Part shown: positions 17,901 to 24,383 of the stretch, piece after piece
Layout: each line of letters begins with the position of its first letter
Position numbering within the stretch: position 1 is the stretch's first letter
Source of the DNA: Saprospirales bacterium
GTDB taxonomy: Bacteria; Bacteroidota; Bacteroidia; Chitinophagales; Saprospiraceae
Assembly (NCBI GenBank): GCA_002698985.1
Contig: PAAY01000045.1
Location: forward strand, 1-64,000
DNA: 64,000 bases
Direction: 5' to 3'
Notes under the pieces: generated by a model
Told to the model about the DNA's origin: nothing
Databases searched by the model: none
The model's input: the letters and a program-made list of their open reading frames with translations, nothing else
Program-made: the position numbers and the translations under genes

Positions 17901-17984
17901 GGAGAATACGGAACACGGGTCAGAATATTTATTCCAAAACACTTCAACTATGAGCTTTCGAAAACTGAAAACACTCGTCGTTGA
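14922..17984 (+). CDS. Propeller-sensor histidine kinase of the LytS type
   Basis: A 1020-residue inner-membrane sensor. A signal peptide (1-22) is followed by a long periplasmic region of two-component-regulator propeller repeats (for example GNWWLGTNSGIMYV, GNIWMGG and GRLWLGR), then a Y_Y_Y-type beta domain (about 690-765, ending PPGDYTLQLTAYKHN), one membrane helix (about 772-792) and a cytoplasmic His_kinase/LytS domain. The phosphoacceptor motif reads NPHFINNSLHWVQ (His about 821), where NPHFLFNSL is usual. The N box is TENAVEKGI and the ATP-lid Gly box EDDGRGR is present. Its 3' end overlaps the regulator gene by 35 bases, so the two are translated together. The signal sensed is unknown. 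Confidence 0.92.
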   Translation: MRIIVIIFGLAQLVMPLTLQGQEVFSYTYGLKDGLPYQEVVSLCSTESGVLWVRSASGEFVSRFDGVNWEHFNVAAEGMPAYVNFLSEDFDGNFWMDYRNIDKTVIVRYHPSSGFSTYSFPPGYKCDFDEERKIFCLDSAYTTYRYSARLDSFVSQKSPPLTVVPGYIYGGTYSTINSDEVIKYITPSSEVKSFWQGKELAHVPGERFLFPLIVNAINDVIYLDSKNLEYFRYSNGRKTHIPVLGPNGTELIPKYIIHLRAGVHRKDRSGRALVCSDPKTGFQFLVQMAASGRPEILIPYLPNEGFYSATQDFAGNWWLGTNSGIMYVKPDLLTFDDDQPGMVNGLFSIGEDSEGNIWMGGHEGPGGFSVFDGYKLRYENFGEQSLKILPGSVLGPSGHLFFSTASTPRRIISINNGRPIFQRYSKDGVDLSAFYFTSLRNDHIAIGSVNIGLVLAEDSSGWLTNFRVIDEDKGLNTNDVGTVTEDLAGRLWLGRLPAGMAIYDPAKDTVVNWARQPGDNHTLGIMSSCLDEKGTLWLGAHNGLYFLENAHTFDYHVKDVWKYLTPLPLPGNDQTVVHSLKNTERFLSIGTERALYLLDKTYPAKRPRIFTLEFEKDINGGGAEQNAVWYDSKGYLWLGTQEGATRLDIDNLKFDTLHTNLFLQDFRAGGESFDISENDIGSLPRKKRAVSFAIFAEGNYFLRDNLKFDVLVVRDGKDTIYQKYQTAEKAHSIPYLPPGDYTLQLTAYKHNVVVGQNGYRFAVPTLLTENPWFYGAMAMLLIGLPAMIIIQKKRNELKLEQVRRESDSLRILALSNFFNPHFINNSLHWVQSRYRKDPETATIIGRLSDNVHILYENTQKARPWHSLYRELEVVRNYLRIQQVRFGRTLNAEFSITLSDEELKSVKVPAMLLQIHTENAVEKGIRNRKGAGNFFLGIKCTDDGCSIVIEDDGRGRRDTDSPRKGSTFVMNELIELFNNYNEVPVTVEYDDFIFGEYGTRVRIFIPKHFNYELSKTENTRR

Positions 17985-18708
17985 GGACGAAACTGCCATC
18001 CGGCAAGAACTGGTAAATGCCCTCAATGAAATTGTTGACATCGAGGTGATAGGAGAGGCCGACTCGGTGGAAGAGGCTTACAACCTGGTAAAAAGCGTTC
18101 CTGCCGATCTGATGTTTCTCGACATCAAACTCATTGGCGGCACCGCCTTCGATCTGTTGGCACAACTGAAAAAGGAAGGAATCAGAATACCGCCGGTAGT
18201 CGTCAATACCGGCTTCCGGGATTTTGAATTCGCCCAGCGCATTCACAATGAGTTCGGGCAAGAGGTCATTGCCATTCTCAAAAAACCCTTTTACGAAGAC
18301 TGGGAAAAACACCAGGCCGACATCATCGAAACCGTTTACAACAGGATTCAGGAGAATCGCCTTTCCACCCAGCCTGCATCCCGGAGCAAATTGCTGCCCA
18401 TCAAGGATGGCCGGCAGCTTTACATGGTCAACCCTGACGACGTGGTGCTGGTGCGAACGGCCTCCAAAGGGGAGGGTAAGAGCCAGTTGGTGTTTGCCGA
18501 TGATGCCATCGAGTGCCAGCTGTCGATGGCGCAGTTGCTGGACAAACTGCCCCACACATTCATTCAAATCAATCGTTGGGAGGCCATCAACATGGACTGG
18601 GTGAAAATGGTGGACCAAAGCAACAAGGAAGTTCACCTCAGAAATGGAGAGTCTCTGCTGATTGGTGGTGCATTTTATAAAACGATCTGTAATTTTTTAG
18701 GGGTTTGA
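17950..18708 (+). CDS. LytTR-family response regulator
   Basis: A 252-residue regulator. The receiver domain has the acidic pair in LVVEDE (E12, D13), the phosphoacceptor D58 in LMFLDIKL and the conserved Lys in AILKKPF. The C-terminal LytTR DNA-binding domain runs from about 155 to the end (LLPIKDGRQLYMVNPDDVVLVRT through HTFIQINRWEAINMDWV). LytTR regulators bind direct repeats upstream of target genes. The ATG at 17950 is chosen because it starts directly before the receiver strand (MSFRKLKTLVVEDE); the longer frame from 17884 would only add kinase-overlap sequence. It is the partner of the kinase with which it overlaps. Confidence 0.93.
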   Translation: MSFRKLKTLVVEDETAIRQELVNALNEIVDIEVIGEADSVEEAYNLVKSVPADLMFLDIKLIGGTAFDLLAQLKKEGIRIPPVVVNTGFRDFEFAQRIHNEFGQEVIAILKKPFYEDWEKHQADIIETVYNRIQENRLSTQPASRSKLLPIKDGRQLYMVNPDDVVLVRTASKGEGKSQLVFADDAIECQLSMAQLLDKLPHTFIQINRWEAINMDWVKMVDQSNKEVHLRNGESLLIGGAFYKTICNFLGV

Positions 18709-18941
18709 TCGAGCTAAACCAAGCGAATTTCTGCTGAAACATGCCCCTAATTGCGTGAAAACCAATTGTTAAGAACGGAAGTGTTGTGTTATTTAGGAAA
18801 AGGTTCTAAAAATTTATTTCCGCCCCCTACATTAGCCGTGCCGAGAAGAATACCAAGCATCACAATGATCTGAGTAGTTGCCTACCTACTCCCCAAATTC
18901 AAATGCTCCGGGCACCTGCCCGTACAAACACAAATGAACAA

Positions 18942-21062
18942 ATGGCATGCTTACGATTCATTGGCAGCGCTGATTTGCGCTGGATGTTCCCCATCGTTTT
19001 ATTCCTGAACATCATCCCCCTTGCTGCGCAACAGGCATTCACTTACAAAGCCGTGGTGCAAAACAAAGAGACCGGCGTCGTTTCCAACCAGCCGGGCATT
19101 TTCCGGGCAAGCATTTTCGAAGAAAACCTAAATGGCTACCCGGCTTACGCTGAAATGCAGCAAGCCTGGACCGATGACTGCGGTGTGGCTACCCTCAAAG
19201 TGGGGGCCGGCACCAAAATCACCGGTGACCTCATGCAGGTGGACTGGACCAAACAGTGCTACCTGGTGGTAGAGTATGCCCCGGATCAGGAAGGCCCTTT
19301 CAGCCCCATCGTCGTCAATGAAATCACTGCCGTGCCGGTGGCTTTGTACGCAGCCTCATCTGCTTCTTCGGCAACGCCTGGATGCAGCGCATTTGGCGTT
19401 TGCGTCAAGGATTTTGGAGCCCTGGGCGATGGCAGTACGGATGACACTCCCGCTTTTGAAGATGCCCTGGACAGTGCCGCACTCCACGGCCACCGGGTCA
19501 TTGTGCCTGCCGGTATTTACAAGATAACAAGCACGCTGGTGGTGCCCGATGGTGTGATGATCGTTGGTGAAGGAGCCGGCAGCACCCCCCTGGGCACGCC
19601 TCTCGATGGCTCACAGATCAAGTACAACGGGGTCGGAGCAGCCATCAAGCTGAGCTGCCACAATTGCGGCCTCCGGGATCTGGTCATCGCCGATATGACC
19701 GTCGGAGAAAACGAGTCTGATGGTGTACACTTGCTGGCTGATAACAGGCTTTCTGAAAGCATCCGTATCGAGAACCTGCTCATCACCAATTTTACCGGCG
19801 GCACAGCCTTTAAGATGGAGGCGAAAAACGGCGGCGGCCTTTACTACGGCTCTTTTTACGACTTGCGGATCCGCCATGCCAAGCGGGGCATACACATCAG
19901 CCAGGATGCTACCTCGGCGGTGAACTCCAACAGCTTTGTGCATGGAGTCATCTCGGGTGGTGGTTTTGAATACGGGGTGCTGGTCGAGGGCGGCAACAAC
20001 AACACTTTTTACGGAACGGTCATAGAGCCACCGCAGAGCACCGCCGGCCACTTTGTGGTAAACAGTGGCGAAGTAAAAGGCATCGAAATAAGGATTGAAG
20101 GTACTTCGCAACCCGCCACGGTGCCGTTGGTTTCCTTCGCTGCCGCAACACGGCATTCCGAGCTGAGTGGCACTTACGGCGGTGGTCTCACCATCGATCA
20201 AGGAGCCAACTACCTCAATTTGCGAAGCGGCAAAGCGCTGGATCACAAGCCCGACTCCGACAACCTGCTGCAAAACGCCACTTTCCACGGTTTTGACGGA
20301 AGCAGCCTGCCATACTGGGAACTGATCGGAACAGGCGTCACTGCCAGCATCCTGCCGCCGGAGCTCAGCGAAGAGCACCGGGTGCTGAAGCTGACCATCC
20401 CTGCCGGAGTGGTGGCAGACCTCCGGCCTTCCACGCTTTTCGTTCCCAAGCTGATGGGACTTCCTGAATACGGCACCATCAATTTTGGCGCCTTCGTCAA
20501 AATAGCCACACCGGGCATTGCCTACACCCGCTACAACAGCGCCACGGGCATCACCGCCTCCACCCCACACCCCGGTGACAACAAATGGCATTTCATCGGA
20601 ATGAGCATGACCACCGGCCCAAGCCCCGATCCCCGGGTGGAGGTCAACAACACCACCGGCGCCCCATTGGAAGTGTTTGTGACCATGCCCACACTGAATT
20701 TTGGCCCTTCTTTCCCTTCAGCCGCTCCGCGGCCAATATTGACATCAGGTGGCATTCTGACAGGAACACTGTCGCAAGGAATGGTGGAAGTGAGCCCCAG
20801 CGGACCTTTCATCACATTGCCGAAGGACGGGAACATTTTCGTCATCAATGGCACGCCAACCATTACCCGCATCAACTACCTGTTGGCTGACCGTTTTCCG
20901 AAGGGAACCGTGATTCATTTGCTCTTCAACAGCAGTGGAGCCAATGTGACCAGCAGCGCATATATTTCTTTAAAATCAGGATTTACCTCCACCTCCAACA
21001 GCTCCCTCACCCTCGTCTCAAACGGCGACGGCACCTGGCGGGAGCTGAACAGAAATTTGTGA
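18942..21062 (+). CDS. Secreted pectate-lyase-like beta-helix protein
   Basis: About 706 residues from the ATG at 18942; starts at 18903 or 18984 are also possible. This start gives a signal peptide with a charged lead and the core MFPIVLFLNIIPLAAQQ. The next 120 residues (FTYKAVVQNKETGVVSNQPG to AVPVALYAASSA) match a common Bacteroidota N-terminal beta-sandwich. From DFGALGDGSTDDTPAFEDALD onward it is a Pectate_lyase_3 right-handed beta-helix, with GIYKITSTLVVPDGVMIVGEG typical of the first coils. The C-terminal 250 residues are beta-rich and not recognised. No T9SS sorting domain is seen. Polysaccharide binding or cleavage is plausible but unproven. A palindrome follows the stop. Confidence 0.8.
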   Translation: MACLRFIGSADLRWMFPIVLFLNIIPLAAQQAFTYKAVVQNKETGVVSNQPGIFRASIFEENLNGYPAYAEMQQAWTDDCGVATLKVGAGTKITGDLMQVDWTKQCYLVVEYAPDQEGPFSPIVVNEITAVPVALYAASSASSATPGCSAFGVCVKDFGALGDGSTDDTPAFEDALDSAALHGHRVIVPAGIYKITSTLVVPDGVMIVGEGAGSTPLGTPLDGSQIKYNGVGAAIKLSCHNCGLRDLVIADMTVGENESDGVHLLADNRLSESIRIENLLITNFTGGTAFKMEAKNGGGLYYGSFYDLRIRHAKRGIHISQDATSAVNSNSFVHGVISGGGFEYGVLVEGGNNNTFYGTVIEPPQSTAGHFVVNSGEVKGIEIRIEGTSQPATVPLVSFAAATRHSELSGTYGGGLTIDQGANYLNLRSGKALDHKPDSDNLLQNATFHGFDGSSLPYWELIGTGVTASILPPELSEEHRVLKLTIPAGVVADLRPSTLFVPKLMGLPEYGTINFGAFVKIATPGIAYTRYNSATGITASTPHPGDNKWHFIGMSMTTGPSPDPRVEVNNTTGAPLEVFVTMPTLNFGPSFPSAAPRPILTSGGILTGTLSQGMVEVSPSGPFITLPKDGNIFVINGTPTITRINYLLADRFPKGTVIHLLFNSSGANVTSSAYISLKSGFTSTSNSSLTLVSNGDGTWRELNRNL

Positions 21063-21074
21063 TACAGGTTTTCC

Positions 21075-21107
21075 AACCCCGGCAGGGTTCGGAACCCTGC
21101 CGGGGTT
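21075..21107. repeat. Dispersed palindrome AACCCCGGCAGGGTT, copy 2
   Basis: Perfect 15-base arms with loop CGG, 13 bases after the stop of the beta-helix gene; arms identical to the copies at 6690 and 30461. Confidence 0.9.
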
Positions 21108-21153
21108 TCCAAATTCTTTTCGGTTCAAGTTCACAGGCAGCGGCGCCCCCGTA

Positions 21154-21199
21154 GCGCAGCGTTCACGCTGCGCAGGTACAACGACCTTTAGGTCGTTGT
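21154..21199. repeat. Two adjacent palindromes (GCGCAGCG and ACAACGACC)
   Basis: GCGCAGCG/CGCTGCGC (21154-21173, loop TTCA) and ACAACGACC/GGTCGTTGT (21178-21199, loop TTTA). Relatives are at 21387-21430. Confidence 0.8.
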
Positions 21200-21386
21200 G
21201 GAATGCGCCCCCGACTTAAATGCTTTTTCCCAAAAATCGCAGTTAAGCACATTGCTCAATTCAAGCCTACTACAAATATTCAAATTGCTCTCAGGAGTGA
21301 TCGTAGTTTTTAGTGTAGCTGGGGGCTCGGTTTGAAATTTGACCTGCCTGTCTGGCTTGCCCAGTTGGACAGACGGGCCTGTCCGA

Positions 21387-21430
21387 CTCGACCTAAAGGT
21401 CGAGCTACTTGCGCAGCGTAAACGCTGCGC
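21387..21430. repeat. Two adjacent palindromes (CTCGACC and GCGCAGCGT)
   Basis: CTCGACC/GGTCGAG (21387-21404) and GCGCAGCGT/ACGCTGCGC (21411-21430) are joined by CTACTT. This is the same pair as at 21154-21199 in the opposite order, which suggests an inverted duplication around the AT-rich middle. Confidence 0.8.
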
Positions 21431-21567
21431 TACAGGGCAACCTGCGCACTTGTATCGGAAAGGGAATGTGCCACCCAACCGTCTGCCGATACTTGCTTTT
21501 CCGATCCAGACCGACTTTTTGCAGTGCTCTCAATTCCCCGTCTGGCCTGGCGCCAGCCGGACAGGCT

Positions 21568-21600
21568 CGATTCCTCAAATCTTCGGTTCCTCAAATCCTC
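21568..21600. repeat. 8-bp-period repeat reaching the nitrilase stop codon
   Basis: Read leftward from the stop: TGAGGATT, TGAGGAAC, CGAAGATT, TGAGGAAT, CGAG. The stop codon supplies the first bases of the first unit. Confidence 0.75.
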
Positions 21601-22514
21601 ACTCCAAACTCAAACACATCCGGTCGTGCGTAATGGCCGGAGGTGTCGAGGGTCATCCTTTCCCGGATGGCCTGGCTTTCGTCGGTGATGGTGTGGTACA
21701 CGATGAGATTTTCGTTGAACTGGGGTTCCAGCGCAAAGTGGCCGTTGGGGTTGACCACACAGGAGCCGCCATTGAGCAGGAGGCGGTCGGGAGTGGCTTT
21801 GAGTTCATCTGGCAGCGGCAATTCTTCCGGCAGGTCACTGACCCTTACCAATTGGCCGGCTGCCACCACAAAGCACCGGCCCTCAAAGGCGTACATGCGG
21901 CTGGCCACCTGGTGCATTTCGTGCACACGTGGCCACAGGGCCAGGTGTATTTGCTCGCCTTCGTTGTGCATGGCCTGGCGGCTCAGCGGCATGAAGTGCT
22001 CCCAGCAGATCAGCCCCCCGATGCGGCCGATGGCCGTGTTTGCAGGTTTCAGCCCCCGTCCGTCACCGAGGCCGTAGAGCATTTTTTCGGTGTAGGTTGG
22101 CATCAGCTTGCGGTGGTGGATGAGCAGGCTGCCGTCGGCGTCGAAGAGCAGGAAGCTGTTGTAGATGGTGCCGTTTCCGGGGCCGCTGCGCACCACTTCG
22201 TTGACGCCCATGCCCAGCACGATACCCAGCGAGCGGGCCAGTTCCGACAAAAATGAAGTGGTAGGGGAGGGAACTTCAACGCCATTTTCCCACATGCGGG
22301 CAAAGGCCTGTTTGGTGGGCTCGTAATCCCACAGGGCAATCTTGGGCAGGTAGTCCAGCCAAACGGGGTAGCCACACAGCCAGGTTTCACCAAAGACGAC
22401 GAGTTGTGCGCCATTGGCTTTGGCCTGCCGGGCCAGTTCTGCGGCTTTTTCGAGGCTTTTCTGAAGGTCGGAATAAACGGGGCCTTGCTGAATGATGGCG
22501 ATGTGGGTGGGCAT
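21591..22514 (-). CDS. Nitrilase-family carbon-nitrogen hydrolase
   Basis: A 307-residue enzyme from the ATG at 22514 (MPTHIAIIQQGP, the usual first strand). The catalytic triad is complete: E43 in FGETWLCGYP, K136 in HHRKLMPTYTEK and C170 in GGLICWEHFMP. The sequence around Lys and Cys fits true nitrilases and cyanide hydratases, which turn nitriles to acids, better than amidases. It is cytoplasmic. The longer frame to 22577 would reach the next gene and is not needed. It is a single gene downstream of the PIN-like gene, with 62 bases between them. Confidence 0.9.
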   Translation of the reverse strand: MPTHIAIIQQGPVYSDLQKSLEKAAELARQAKANGAQLVVFGETWLCGYPVWLDYLPKIALWDYEPTKQAFARMWENGVEVPSPTTSFLSELARSLGIVLGMGVNEVVRSGPGNGTIYNSFLLFDADGSLLIHHRKLMPTYTEKMLYGLGDGRGLKPANTAIGRIGGLICWEHFMPLSRQAMHNEGEQIHLALWPRVHEMHQVASRMYAFEGRCFVVAAGQLVRVSDLPEELPLPDELKATPDRLLLNGGSCVVNPNGHFALEPQFNENLIVYHTITDESQAIRERMTLDTSGHYARPDVFEFGVRI

Positions 22515-22576
22515 GGTGCGAAGTATTGGTTGAAAAAACTGGGTGAAATTCAAATGAATCATGCAATCAATTACCA

Positions 22577-23056
22577 TCAGGTGTCATTGCAATATGAGTC
22601 CAGAAATTCATGCAGGAGGACTATTTCACACCATTCTTCATCTTGAAAGTGGTTTTTCAACCGGGTGTCGGTGGTAATGATCTTTCTTGCGGAATCACGG
22701 ATGACAGATGCTGTTTCGAACAAATAACTATCGCTGCCATAATTTCCTTCTGCCAATTTGTTCTGGATGTTTTGGGGTAACTCTTCGATCTCTTCTGCGC
22801 TCACCAATATGCACCTTTCACTATTCAGCAGGATGGTCTTGATGAAATTCCTGATGGGTAAAACGGCCTCATACTGTCGTTGGAACTCTTTTGCATAGCG
22901 ATATATCTTATACAGGAATGGCGAAGGTTTCAAAACGATGATTTTGTCGCCTCTCTCCAAAAAGCAAAGAAGAAATTTTTCAAGTGCCCGTTTTTCTTCC
23001 GGACTTGCATCGGGGCGGAAATATTCAGGCAACCATTCATTGACGACTAAATCCAT
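22577..23056 (-). CDS. PIN-like domain protein, probable nuclease partner of the ATPase
   Basis: A 159-residue protein not matched to a named family. Its end resembles a PIN nuclease: the segment GSDSYLFETASVIRDSA (D109) followed by KIITTDTRLKNHF (D130) mirrors the conserved acidic positions of PIN domains. E7 in VVNEWLPEYF and a Glu in VSAEEIEE could supply the others. It starts one base after the stop of the upstream ATPase, so the two are probably translationally coupled. Base composition is low in G+C like the ATPase. A role in phage defence or as a toxin is inference from this pairing. The start ATG 23056 is the only plausible one. Confidence 0.5.
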   Translation of the reverse strand: MDLVVNEWLPEYFRPDASPEEKRALEKFLLCFLERGDKIIVLKPSPFLYKIYRYAKEFQRQYEAVLPIRNFIKTILLNSERCILVSAEEIEELPQNIQNKLAEGNYGSDSYLFETASVIRDSARKIITTDTRLKNHFQDEEWCEIVLLHEFLDSYCNDT

Positions 23057-23057
23057 G

Positions 23058-24287
23058 TCATTCGGTCAATTTGAACATGGATTTGAAATCAGCCAGTTCA
23101 GACTCGTAAAAATGCGACAGCCCTCCTTCGATCTGGCCTTTTTCATTGATCGATTGCCGTTCTACACTGGTTCCATTTTCTGTCATCGTAAGGTGGTAAA
23201 CCTTGATGTCGTCCGGTTTTATTTTCCCTTCGGCAACACAGCTCAGCAGGGCCTGCACGAAGTGTTCACTATGGGTGGAAACCAGGAATTGTTTTGGAGT
23301 ATCATAGCATATTTCTACAAATGATTTTGCCAGCTTTCGCACCATGCTTGGGTGCAGGTGAATTTCCGGTTCATCGATGCAGGTGAATTGCTGGTTGTAC
23401 TGAAACACTTTGGCGAGGATCGTTACCAGTTGATTGGTGCCGGCACCTTCGTTGACGAGAAAATTGGACTGACCGGTTTTTGTGTTCTTTGCTTTCAGGC
23501 TGAAAAGCCCTGGTGCTCCGTTTGAAGGCAATTCGATGATTCTTTCGGCAATTTGTTCCAAATATGAATTAACCATTCCCAAAGTATCTGCTCTTGATTC
23601 GGTTTTTAGCAAGGTGGCAATTTCTTCTTCGGAATTCACGATGCCGGTCATGGGGACCAAATTATAGTGAGGCTTGGTAAAACCTCTATTGATCGGGATG
23701 AAATCTGTGGATGAAAGTGCCTTGACGGGGCTGTTAAGAGCTATTGCCAAATTCTGTTCGTCCTTGTTTGATGGCATGGGAGAAGAATTCACCCACGCAT
23801 TGAATCCATTCCATTGAAATTTCACCTCCTTATTCTCATCCTTGCTTGATGCAATAAATGCTTTTTCAATGTTTCCGGTATATGGAAGACCAATATCTAA
23901 AAATGCGTTGAATCTAAATTGGCAACTTACAGAAAGCAGGTTTAAGAGTGTACGGGCCTTGCTCAATAGTAAATTATACTGTACTTGATCTTGTTCGTAC
24001 TCATCAGTGTCACAAGTGACACCTAGTTTAATAAAATCGGGTGTTTTGCTATGATTGGAAAACCTTGATTTTACCTCTTCAAAACCCCCTAAATTGATAA
24101 AGGGCAACGCAAATAATTCCTCCAGCGACTGGTTGGGGTTGAATACGAAATCCTGCAATACCATCAGCCCATAGAGTATGCTCGATTTGCCGCTGTTGTT
24201 TGCTCCTGTCAGTACTGTAATTTTCCCTAATTCCAGGTTCTCTTCCCGGATGGAACGGAAGTTTTCGATATGGATTTTCCTGATCAT
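23058..24287 (-). CDS. AAA (OLD/RecF-like) ATPase of a two-gene module
   Basis: A 409-residue ABC/SMC-type ATPase. MIRKIHIENFRSIREENLEL opens it, with Walker A GANNSGKSS (28-36), Walker B CIDEPEIHLHP (about 303-313) and the His switch STHSEHF (about 338). The layout fits AAA_15/AAA_21 proteins with a DUF3696-like end (SHFYESELADFKSMF). No TOPRIM domain follows, unlike OLD nucleases, so any nuclease activity must come from a partner, probably the PIN-like protein one base downstream. Base composition is clearly lower in G+C than the neighbours: the line 23881-23940 has 21 G+C of 60. Such stand-alone ATPase plus effector pairs are common in anti-phage systems. Confidence 0.85.
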   Translation of the reverse strand: MIRKIHIENFRSIREENLELGKITVLTGANNSGKSSILYGLMVLQDFVFNPNQSLEELFALPFINLGGFEEVKSRFSNHSKTPDFIKLGVTCDTDEYEQDQVQYNLLLSKARTLLNLLSVSCQFRFNAFLDIGLPYTGNIEKAFIASSKDENKEVKFQWNGFNAWVNSSPMPSNKDEQNLAIALNSPVKALSSTDFIPINRGFTKPHYNLVPMTGIVNSEEEIATLLKTESRADTLGMVNSYLEQIAERIIELPSNGAPGLFSLKAKNTKTGQSNFLVNEGAGTNQLVTILAKVFQYNQQFTCIDEPEIHLHPSMVRKLAKSFVEICYDTPKQFLVSTHSEHFVQALLSCVAEGKIKPDDIKVYHLTMTENGTSVERQSINEKGQIEGGLSHFYESELADFKSMFKLTE

Positions 24288-24328
24288 AGAGAGCTGATTT
24301 AGGATTGCCTTGTCGAGGCATGTGCCTA

Positions 24329-24336
24329 CAAAGATA
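24329..24336 (-). promoter_or_regulatory. -7 box candidate for the ATPase/PIN-like pair
   Basis: Read leftward, TATCTTTG, about 42 bases before the ATPase start. No exact -33 element is seen. Confidence 0.4.
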
Positions 24337-24383
24337 CATTCTAATCCTTACCTTCACGCTTTTTGATCAAAACGCATAAAAGC

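Larger units (their letters stand above)
21063..21590. other. Palindrome-rich gene-free interval
   Basis: No gene is seen in 528 bases between convergent genes. It holds the AACCCCGGCAGGGTT palindrome, the GCGCAGCG and CGACC/GGTCG palindromes, members of the CTGTCTGGC/GCCGGACAG family (about 21342-21386 and 21538-21565), and an 8-bp-period repeat up to the nitrilase stop. The middle (21220-21330) is AT-rich and featureless. Confidence 0.7.

Noticed and set aside
19611-20591. 326-codon frame opposite the beta-helix gene
   Set aside because: No start context or family features; shadow of a real gene.
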